Assembly: GCF_000716605.1 (NCBI RefSeq) | Contig: NZ_JNXE01000010.1 | Coordinates: 1-64,000 of the forward strand | Reading direction: 5' to 3' | Length of the DNA: 64,000 nt | Origin: Streptomyces sp. NRRL F-525 | Lineage (GTDB): Bacteria; Actinomycetota; Actinomycetes; Streptomycetales; Streptomycetaceae | Shown: piece after piece, positions 58,007 to 64,000 of the stretch | How the letters are laid out: each line of letters opens with the position of its first letter | Position numbering within the stretch: the first letter of the stretch is position 1 | The notes under the pieces: model-generated | Told to the model about the DNA's origin: nothing | The model's database searches: none | The model's input: only the letters and a program-made list of their open reading frames with translations | Program-made: the position numbers and the translations under genes

Positions 58007-58845
58007 GACGCGTACTCCAGGTGTTCCGCGGAAGAGGCGGGCGCCCCGACGGGCAGGACAGGGGTGGTGGTGCGGGTACGGCGGGGTACGGCGGCGATGC
58101 GGGCGCGGCCGGTGACGGACTTCTTGAACATCCGGCGCATGCCCTTGAGGTCGTCGAGGGCGGTGCGGACGATGTCGACACGGCTGTCGGGGTCGTCGGT
58201 CCAGTCGACCGGGACCTCGTGGATGCGGAGCTTGTTGCGCTGGGCGAGGACGAGGAGTTCGGTGTCGAAGAACCAGGCGGTGTCCTCGATGTGCGGGGCG
58301 AGCGCCAGGAACACGTCGGTGCGGACGGCCTTGAAGCCGCACTGCGCGTCCGAGAAGCGGGCCGCGAGGCCTGCCTTGAGGAGGAGGTTGTAGGAGCGGG
58401 AGATGAACTCCCGCTTGGCGCCGCGCTGTACGGCCGACTGCCGGTGCAGCCGGCTGCCGATCGCCACGTCGCTGTGGCCGGAGAGAAGGGGAGCGACCAG
58501 GGGCAGGAAGCCTTCGAGGCCGGTGGACAGGTCGACGTCCATGTACGCGACCACGTCCGCTCCGGAGCGGCTCCACACGTGCTTCAGCGCGCGGCCCCGG
58601 CCCTTGGCGTCGAGGTGCACGGCGTGCACGTGCGGCAGCCGCTGGGTGAGGGCGAGCGCCTCCTGCCAGGTGGCGTCGGTACTCGCGTTGTCCGCCACGG
58701 TGATCGTGAACGGGAACGGGAAGGACGTTTCGAGGTATGCGTGGAGACGGCCGACACTGCCGGCGAGGACGTGCGCCTCGTTGTACACCGGCACCACGAT
58801 CTCGACCGACCGCTGCCGGACGCCTCCCGCGTTCTGTTCGTTCAT
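58003..58845 (-). CDS. GT2 glycosyltransferase, polyprenyl-phosphate-mannose synthase-like
   Basis: This 280-residue protein has a GT-A fold with VEIVVPVYNEAHVLAGSVGR, ITVADNASTDATWQEALALT, the DXD-type VVAYMDVDLSTGLEGFLPLV and AIGSRLHRQS, as in dolichol/polyprenyl-phosphate mannose synthases. It lacks the C-terminal membrane helices of longer members, so it is probably peripheral. Coupled to the GT39-like gene, it should make the lipid-linked sugar donor. The 244 bases upstream (58846-59089) are a divergent promoter region with a possible TAGACT -10 element near 59013; I see no operator. Confidence 0.87.
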   Translation of the reverse strand: MNEQNAGGVRQRSVEIVVPVYNEAHVLAGSVGRLHAYLETSFPFPFTITVADNASTDATWQEALALTQRLPHVHAVHLDAKGRGRALKHVWSRSGADVVAYMDVDLSTGLEGFLPLVAPLLSGHSDVAIGSRLHRQSAVQRGAKREFISRSYNLLLKAGLAARFSDAQCGFKAVRTDVFLALAPHIEDTAWFFDTELLVLAQRNKLRIHEVPVDWTDDPDSRVDIVRTALDDLKGMRRMFKKSVTGRARIAAVPRRTRTTTPVLPVGAPASSAEHLEYAS

Positions 58846-59089
58846 GACGGTGACTTTCCGGGCCCTGCCTAGGGCGTTCCTGTGCCTTCGCTGAACGGTC
58901 GATGAGAATCAGCGGACTCACAGGAAGGGCACAGTCGATCCGCGTCGAACCCCCAGGAAGCGGGCCCCAAAACCCCTCAGGTGCCCGCCAAGTTCCCGCA
59001 ACACAAGCCGTCTAGACTCTCCCCTCAACGGCCAGAGACAGCGGTCAGGAACGGGCAGTTTCTGCCACATCCGAAGGGTATTCGGCGTT

Positions 59090-60220
59090 TTGATACGGAT
59101 AGATTCAGTCACCAAGCGGTACCCGGACGGCACGGTGGCGGTCGACCAACTGTCCTTGGACATACCGGACCGCTCGATCACCGTCCTCGTCGGCCCCTCG
59201 GGCTGCGGCAAGACGACCACCCTGCGCATGATCAACCGGATGATCGACCCCAGCGAGGGCACGATCTCCCTGGACGGCGCGGACATCACCAAGCAGCCGG
59301 TCAACACGCTGCGCCGGTCGATGGGTTACGTCATCCAGAACGCCGGGCTCTTCCAGCACCGCACGATCGTCGACAACATCGCGACCGTGCCCCGCATGCT
59401 CGGCTGGGGCAAGGAGAAGGCCAGGGCGCGGGCCACCGAACTCATGGGGCGGGTGGGCCTGGACGCCGCCCTCGCCAAGCGGTACCCGTACCAGCTCTCC
59501 GGTGGCCAGCAGCAGCGCGTCGGTGTCGCCCGCGCCCTCGCGGCCGACCCGCCGGTGCTGCTGATGGACGAGCCGTTCTCCGCCGTCGACCCCGTGGTCC
59601 GCAAGGGCCTCCAGGACGAACTCCTGCGCCTCCAGGAGGAGTTGGGCAAGACCATCGTCTTCGTCACCCACGACATCGACGAGGCGATCAAGCTCGGCAC
59701 GATGGTCGCGGTCCTGCGCACCGGCGGCAAGCTGGCCCAGTTCGCCCCGCCCGCAGAGCTGTTGTCCGACCCGGCGGACGCTTTCGTCGAGGACTTCCTC
59801 GGCACCGACCGGGGCATCCGCCGCCTGTCCTTCTTCTCCTCGGCGGGCCTCGACCTCAAGACGTCCCCGATCGTCGCCGTCGACTCCACCGCCGAGCAGA
59901 TCGCCGAACGCACCACCCCCGGCGTGCCGTACCTCCTCGTCACCGACCTGGACGGCAGGCCGCTGGGCTGGAGCGAGCCGGGCGCGCTGACCGCCGGAGC
60001 CGTCGACACCGCCCAACTCCTCGCCTACGGCCGCCCGTTCGAGGCCGGCAAGGACTCGCTGCGGGCCGCGCTCGACGGCGCGGTGCTGTCGCCGACCGGG
60101 TGGGCGGTCGGCGTGGACGGCACCGGGCGCGTGGTCGGTGTCGTGTCGCAGGGAGCCGTGGGCGAGGCGATCCGCAGCGCCCACGCGGCGGGTCGCAGCG
60201 GCGCGAAGGCCCTCGGATGA
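59090..60220 (+). CDS. opuCA: Osmoprotectant ABC transporter ATP-binding protein (OpuCA-like)
   Basis: This 376-residue protein has Walker A GPSGCGKTT (35-43), signature LSGGQQQRVGVARALA and Walker B LLMDEPFSAVD. C-terminal CBS-like repeats (VPYLLVTDLDGRPLGW; GVDGTGRVVGVVSQGAVGEA) are typical of glycine-betaine/choline importers, where they sense ionic strength. The start is TTG 59090 and has only a distant GAAGGG upstream. It heads a three-gene operon with two permeases and overlaps the first by four bases. Confidence 0.87.
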   Translation: MIRIDSVTKRYPDGTVAVDQLSLDIPDRSITVLVGPSGCGKTTTLRMINRMIDPSEGTISLDGADITKQPVNTLRRSMGYVIQNAGLFQHRTIVDNIATVPRMLGWGKEKARARATELMGRVGLDAALAKRYPYQLSGGQQQRVGVARALAADPPVLLMDEPFSAVDPVVRKGLQDELLRLQEELGKTIVFVTHDIDEAIKLGTMVAVLRTGGKLAQFAPPAELLSDPADAFVEDFLGTDRGIRRLSFFSSAGLDLKTSPIVAVDSTAEQIAERTTPGVPYLLVTDLDGRPLGWSEPGALTAGAVDTAQLLAYGRPFEAGKDSLRAALDGAVLSPTGWAVGVDGTGRVVGVVSQGAVGEAIRSAHAAGRSGAKALG

Positions 60221-60927
60221 ACGACTGGTTCCGCATCCCCAGCGACCTCCAGAACAGCTACCTCGGTCTGATCGGCCTGCACCTGCGCGAGGCCGTCATC
60301 CCGGTCCTCGTCGGCCTGGTGGTCGCGCTGCCCATCGCCCAACTGTGCGTGCGGCTGCGCTGGTTGTACCCGCCGGTGCTCTGGGTGACGACCGTGCTCT
60401 ACGCGATCCCCTCGCTGGCCTTCTTCGTCGTCCTCATCGACTACACCGGCCAGACCGAGACCACCGTGATGATCCCGCTCGGCGTCTACAGCCTCGTGGT
60501 GTTCGTCCCGGCGATCGTGGACGGCGTCCGCTCGGTGCCCCAGGAGACCCTGGACGCGGCCACCGCGATGGGCCTCGGGCCCGTACGCCGGTATCTCCAG
60601 GTGCAGTTGCCGATCGCCGTGCCCGCGATCATCGCCGGGCTGCGGGTGGCGACCGTGTCCAGCATCTCCCTCGTCAGCGTCGGCATGCTGATCGGCAACC
60701 AGGGAGCCCTCGGCAACCTGCTCAACGACGGCCAGATCTACCACCAGCCACGCCTGATCTGGCTCTCCGTGATCACCACGGCCGTCCTCGCCATCGTCGT
60801 GGACGCCGTCCTGGTCGGCGTACGGCTGCTCCTCACGCCCTGGATGCCGCGCGGCACCCGCAAGGCCCGCCCCGCCGAGGACCGGCCGGAACCGGCCGAA
60901 CCCGTACTGGAGGACGCAGCCCGGTGA
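60217..60927 (+). CDS. opuCB: Osmoprotectant ABC transporter permease (OpuCB-like)
   Basis: This 236-residue protein has about six transmembrane helices. The permease loop is VPQETLDAATAMGLGPVRRY, then LQVQLPIAVPAIIAG, typical of ProW/OpuCB. The ATG overlaps the ATPase stop. The charged C-terminus (RKARPAEDRPEPAEP) is cytoplasmic. Confidence 0.87.
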   Translation: MNDWFRIPSDLQNSYLGLIGLHLREAVIPVLVGLVVALPIAQLCVRLRWLYPPVLWVTTVLYAIPSLAFFVVLIDYTGQTETTVMIPLGVYSLVVFVPAIVDGVRSVPQETLDAATAMGLGPVRRYLQVQLPIAVPAIIAGLRVATVSSISLVSVGMLIGNQGALGNLLNDGQIYHQPRLIWLSVITTAVLAIVVDAVLVGVRLLLTPWMPRGTRKARPAEDRPEPAEPVLEDAAR

Positions 60928-61592
60928 ACGTACTCCACTACATCAACCTGTTCTTCAGCGACAGCAGTCACTGGCACGGCTACGACGGCATCCCCACCCG
61001 GCTCGTCGAGCACATCCGGTACTCGCTGATCGCGCTCGCCATCGCCTCCGCCATCGGCCTCCCCATCGGCCTGCTGACCGGCCACACCGGACGCGGCGGC
61101 AACACCCTCTCGCTCATCGCCACCGCGGCCCGCGCCCTGCCGAGCTTCGGTCTGCTGGTGCTGATGTTCGTGCTGATCGGCTTCGGCCTGGTCCCGGTGA
61201 TGATCCCGCTGGTCGTCCTCGCCGTACCGCCGATCCTGGTCACCACGTACGAGGCGATGCGATCCGTCGACCCGTCCCCGGTCGACGCGGCCCGCGGCAT
61301 GGGCATGAACGAGACGAGCGTCCTGTTCCAGGTGGAACTCCCGGTCGCCCTTCCGCTGATCCTCAGCGGTCTGCGCTCGGCCGCCATCCAGATCGTCTCC
61401 ACGGCCACCATCGCGGCCTACGTCAGCCTCGGCGGCCTCGGCCGCTACATCATCGACGGCCTCTACCAGCGGAACTACGAGAAGGTCGTCGGCGGCGCCA
61501 CCCTGGTCGCCGGGATGGCCCTGGTGACGCTCGGGCTCTTCTGGGGCATCGCACGGCTCGCGGTGTCGCCGGGGGTCCGCAGGAGCAACTGA
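60924..61592 (+). CDS. opuCD: Osmoprotectant ABC transporter permease (OpuCD-like)
   Basis: This 222-residue protein starts at GTG 60924, overlapping the preceding stop. It has an N-terminal stretch with SHWHGYDGIPTRLVEHIRYS and about five transmembrane helices. The permease loop is PSPVDAARGMGMNETSVLFQ, then VELPVALPLILSG. It pairs with OpuCB. The operon ends here at a strong hairpin: no substrate-binding protein (OpuCC) gene follows, unlike most OpuC loci. Confidence 0.87.
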   Translation: MNVLHYINLFFSDSSHWHGYDGIPTRLVEHIRYSLIALAIASAIGLPIGLLTGHTGRGGNTLSLIATAARALPSFGLLVLMFVLIGFGLVPVMIPLVVLAVPPILVTTYEAMRSVDPSPVDAARGMGMNETSVLFQVELPVALPLILSGLRSAAIQIVSTATIAAYVSLGGLGRYIIDGLYQRNYEKVVGGATLVAGMALVTLGLFWGIARLAVSPGVRRSN

Positions 61593-61608
61593 GCGCCGCT
61601 GAAAGCAC

Positions 61609-61644
61609 AGTTGGGGGGAGCGGCCACCGGCCCTCCCCCCAACT
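61609..61644. terminator. Perfect 12-bp hairpin, bidirectional terminator
   Basis: AGTTGGGGGGAG (61609-61620) is exactly complementary to CTCCCCCCAACT (61633-61644), and the loop itself contains GGCC pairs. It separates the convergent opuC and cvn operons. Confidence 0.85.
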
Positions 61645-61659
61645 AGCTTTCCACCGCCG

Positions 61660-62259
61660 TCAGTTCTCCGTGCGCGCCAGCGCCAGCTCCAGTACGACCA
61701 GCAACGCGTCCCGCACCGAGCCGCGTTCGCGGGCGTCGAACGCGAGGACCGGGACGCGCTCGTTGACGTCCAGGGCCCAGCGGACCTCGTCCAGGGAGTG
61801 CTCGATCTTGCCGTCGAAGGCGTTCAGGGCGACCGCGAACGGGATCTGCTTGTGCTCGAAGTAGTCGACCGCGGCGTAGCAGTCGTCGAGGCGCCGGGTG
61901 TCGACGATGACGAGACCGCCGACCGCGCCCTCCACGATGTCGTCCCACATGAAGCCGAACCGGTCCTGCCCGGGCGTACCGAAGAGGTACAGCTTCAGCG
62001 TCGGGTCGATGGTGATGCAGCCGAAGTCCATCGCAACCGTGGTGGTGGTCTTGCGCGGGGTGTGGGACAGGTCGTCCACGCCCGCCGCGACCTCGGTGAT
62101 GGCGGCCTCGGTGGTGAGCGGCTCGATCTCGGAGATCGCGCCCACCGTGGTGGTCTTGCCCACGCCGAAGCCGCCCGCGACGACCATCTTGACCGGCAGC
62201 GGCGGTCGTACGACGGTCTGCGCAGCCGCACCGCGGGCGACCGGTTCAGTCGGTGTCAC
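61660..62259 (-). CDS. cvnD: Conservon GTPase-like protein CvnD
   Basis: I start at GTG 62259 (GGGGAG six bases upstream), giving 199 residues and the usual 14-base overlap with cvnC; ATG starts at 62298 and 62328 are possible. The P-loop is GGFGVGKTT (29-37). Further G-domain elements are MDFGCITI, LFGTPGQDRFGFMWDDIVEG and ALNAFDG. These are small Ras/MglA-like GTP-binding proteins that act with CvnA-C at the membrane like a bacterial signalling complex. Confidence 0.9.
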   Translation of the reverse strand: MTPTEPVARGAAAQTVVRPPLPVKMVVAGGFGVGKTTTVGAISEIEPLTTEAAITEVAAGVDDLSHTPRKTTTTVAMDFGCITIDPTLKLYLFGTPGQDRFGFMWDDIVEGAVGGLVIVDTRRLDDCYAAVDYFEHKQIPFAVALNAFDGKIEHSLDEVRWALDVNERVPVLAFDARERGSVRDALLVVLELALARTEN

Positions 62260-62701
62260 GGAGTACTCCCCGGGAGTTGGGGATGGCGCGGAGGCCATCG
62301 ATGACCCTTCGCAGGACGGTTGCGTCATGGGTGATGTCGGTGTTGGGCACGTGCACCGTCAACTGCCCGGCGGCACGCAGGTCTTCGGCGAGCACCCGCA
62401 CCACGTTCAGGTGCAGCCGCAGCCGGGCCGCGATCTCCGCGAGGGACTGCGGCTGCCGGCACGCGGCGACGATGTCGTGCTGCTCGAAGGAGAGCCGGTC
62501 GAGGACTTCCAGCCCGGCGGCCGTGGCCACCACCTGGGTCTCGACCGGGATCGGCCGCCCGGAGTCGGCCGCTCCGGCGCCCGCCACCCGGCCGGCGGTG
62601 ACCAGGAACGGCCGTACGGCGGAAGGCGTGCGCACCGGATCGCGACCCGGGGGTGTGGCCCCGTCCGCGCCGGCACCGCTCGGAGTGCGGCCGTCGGGCA
62701 T
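62246..62701 (-). CDS. cvnC: Conservon DUF742 protein CvnC
   Basis: This 151-residue protein has the DUF742 pattern: VRPFLVTAGR, LSFEQHDIVAACRQPQSLAE and IAARLRLHLNVVRVLAEDLR, which looks like a winged helix. It is the third element of the conservon, follows cvnB after 36 bases and overlaps cvnD. Its molecular role is not established beyond interaction with its partners. Confidence 0.9.
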   Translation of the reverse strand: MPDGRTPSGAGADGATPPGRDPVRTPSAVRPFLVTAGRVAGAGAADSGRPIPVETQVVATAAGLEVLDRLSFEQHDIVAACRQPQSLAEIAARLRLHLNVVRVLAEDLRAAGQLTVHVPNTDITHDATVLRRVIDGLRAIPNSRGVLRDTD

Positions 62702-62737
62702 GAGTGGCTGTTCCTCTCTCGACCGGTCGGGGACCGG

Positions 62738-63214
62738 TCACCGAGCCGAAGCGGCGCCGACGCTGTTCTTCAGCTGGAGCACCAGCTGGGGGTTGAGCGC
62801 GGAACCGGCACGGTTGGCGAACAGCGTCATCTCGTAGGCGATGTTGCCGAGCTTGGCCTCCTTGTCGGTGACGACGCCGAGGACGGCGCCGCTGCCGATC
62901 GCGGAGACGAGGACGTGGCCGCCCTCCAGGTCGATGATGACCTTGTTCAGGCCACCGAGACCGTAGTTGCCGGAGGCTCCGGCGGCGAGGCTGGTGATGC
63001 CGGAGACGATGGCCCCGAGCCGCTCCGAGTGGGCGTGTTCACGCAGTTCGGCCACGGCGATCAGCAGGCCGTCGGAGGACACCGCGATGGCGTCGACGAC
63101 ACCCGCGGTCTCCGTCGCGAAACGGTTGAGCAGCCAGTTGAAATCGGCCGCGGCTGCCTGCAGATCGGCCGGCGTGGTGCCCCCCGTGGGAGTGTCACCT
63201 GTCGACGTACTCAC
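62738..63214 (-). CDS. cvnB: Conservon roadblock/LC7-domain protein CvnB
   Basis: This 158-residue protein carries a Roadblock/LC7 domain: LNRFATETAGVVDAIAVSSD, GLLIAVAELREH, LGGLNKVIIDLEGGHVLVSA and GSGAVLGVVTDKEAKLGNIA. Such proteins regulate MglA-like GTPases; here CvnD is the partner. The ATG overlaps the stop of the kinase gene. Confidence 0.92.
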   Translation of the reverse strand: MSTSTGDTPTGGTTPADLQAAAADFNWLLNRFATETAGVVDAIAVSSDGLLIAVAELREHAHSERLGAIVSGITSLAAGASGNYGLGGLNKVIIDLEGGHVLVSAIGSGAVLGVVTDKEAKLGNIAYEMTLFANRAGSALNPQLVLQLKNSVGAASAR

Positions 63215-64000
63215 TGCTCCGCTCCTTTCGGGAGGTGGTTCTGGTCGTGCGGGTGGTTCGCGTCCGGGGCCCGCAGGCCCGTGAGGGTGTCGCTGTCGCG
63301 ATGCGCCTGTTCTACGGCGGCCTCGAACTCTTCGAGGGCCGAGCGGACGGCGTCCGCGTCGGCGGGCCGGGGGGCCTGCCGTGCGGCTTGCTGGGCGGCG
63401 GCGTCGGCGCCCGTACGAAGGGTGGCACCCCTGACCCGGCGCCGCAGGGGCCGGGAGCCCCCGGCGTCGTCAGGGGCGGTGGCGGACTCGTCCGCCGGGG
63501 CGTGGTGGGTGACGGGCGGGGCGGCCGCGGCGGCTGTCGGCGCCGTCTCGTACCGGGAGACCCTGCGGGGGAGCGGTGTGGGCTCGTCGTCGGCGCGCAT
63601 GTGCTCGGAGGTGATCGGCTCGGGCCTGCTCAGGGTGATCGACGGCCGCGGACCGGAGTCCGAGGTGGCCCAGGAGGGCGCCGGACGCTGGTCCTGGTTC
63701 GCGGCGGCGGACGGCGCGACGGCCGTGTCCGCGACGGCGGTTGATCCCGCTCCCGACCCCAACTCCGTGTAGCCGGTGTGGGCGGCCGGACCGGTGGAGG
63801 CCAGCGAACTCATCCGCAGCAGCAGCGTCGCCGGGATCGTGATCTCGGCCGTCACACCGCCGCCCGGGGTGCGGGCGAGGGCGACGTCGATGTCCCAGCG
63901 GCGGGCGAGCGTACCGACCACGAACAGGCCCAGCACCTTCGTCGGCACCAGGTCGAGGCGCTCGCGGCGGATCAGCCGGGCGTTCTCCTCGGCGATGCGG
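63211..64000 (-). CDS. cvnA: Conservon sensor histidine kinase CvnA (C-terminal part; runs off window)
   Basis: The frame is open to the window edge, so only the C-terminal 262 residues are seen. The start and sensor region lie beyond 64000. Visible are ENARLIRRERLDLVPTKVLG then LFVVGTLARRWDIDVALART, the end of a degenerate ATPase domain (HATPase fold, GGGVTAEITIPATLL). A 160-residue disordered Pro/Ala/Thr-rich tail follows, as is typical of CvnA proteins. It is the first gene of the conservon operon and overlaps cvnB. Confidence 0.85.
   Translation of the reverse strand, partial: RIAEENARLIRRERLDLVPTKVLGLFVVGTLARRWDIDVALARTPGGGVTAEITIPATLLLRMSSLASTGPAAHTGYTELGSGAGSTAVADTAVAPSAAANQDQRPAPSWATSDSGPRPSITLSRPEPITSEHMRADDEPTPLPRRVSRYETAPTAAAAAPPVTHHAPADESATAPDDAGGSRPLRRRVRGATLRTGADAAAQQAARQAPRPADADAVRSALEEFEAAVEQAHRDSDTLTGLRAPDANHPHDQNHLPKGAEQ

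Noticed and set aside
1..64000. CRISPR arrays, rRNA genes, prophage attachment sites, replication origin
   Set aside because: I looked for regularly spaced direct repeats, rRNA-like stretches, DnaA-box clusters and att-type direct repeats and saw none. The only repeats are the short tandem arrays listed.

Overview
The window is high-GC (about 72%), densely packed actinobacterial DNA. It is almost certainly Streptomyces or a close relative. The evidence is the GTG/TTG starts, the many 1-4 base stop/start overlaps, a conservon (CvnABCD), a Streptomyces-type contractile injection system and typical Streptomyces sugar-uptake clusters. The first 15 bases equal the inner part of the Tn5/Nextera mosaic end, so base 1 is a raw contig edge carrying leftover library adaptor.

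Layout. (1) 16-7913: the distal part of an extracellular-type contractile injection system (eCIS): a small protein cut at the edge, tube protein, LysM adaptor, VgrG-like spike, a repeat-built mini-ORF, gp25-like and J-like baseplate proteins, a gpI-like protein and a zinc-ribbon membrane protein. Sheath and ATPase genes would lie left of the edge. (2) 7946-12244: a divergent cupin/TetR pair with an inverted repeat, a 790-residue protein of unknown function preceded at 4 bases by a tRNA-like sequence with a lysine anticodon but no elbow loops, and a DinB-like protein. (3) 12317-29872: a glycan-uptake and catabolism island: YbhN-like membrane protein, NagZ-type GH3, GH5-like enzyme (apparent ATT start), BadF-type sugar kinase, GH3 beta-glucosidase, carbohydrate ABC transporter, His-tailed protein, GH38 alpha-mannosidase, RpiR regulator and SIS protein. 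The enzymes lack export signals, so oligosaccharides are probably imported and cut inside the cell. A TGGTT-based motif recurs in four intergenic regions and may define the regulon. (4) 30101-33617: a DeoR regulator divergent from KDPG-type aldolase, sugar-acid MFS transporter and a small P-loop kinase.

(5) 33634-48491: a six-gene, tightly coupled operon for a PUFA-synthase-like iterative polyketide/lipid: a 2293-residue protein (two nitronate-monooxygenase-like domains, KS, AT, ACP, KR), a 1513-residue protein (KS, AT, DH, fused phosphopantetheinyl transferase), a free ACP, an alpha/beta hydrolase, a glycosyltransferase and a methyltransferase. (6) 48861-54457: a GPP34 protein, then a sensor kinase/response regulator divergent from a three-gene flavin electron-transfer set (ferric-reductase-like protein, FMN-binding protein, ApbE). 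(7) 54516-55827: an IS30-family element whose transposase has an in-frame amber codon. (8) 55877-58845: a polytopic GT39-like glycosyltransferase and a dolichol-phosphate-mannose-synthase-like GT2. (9) 59090-61592: an OpuC-like osmoprotectant ABC transporter with no binding protein beside it, ending at a strong hairpin. (10) 61660-64000: a conservon whose histidine kinase runs off the right edge.

All functions are read from sequence motifs and family knowledge without database searches. Residue positions are approximate unless given exactly.
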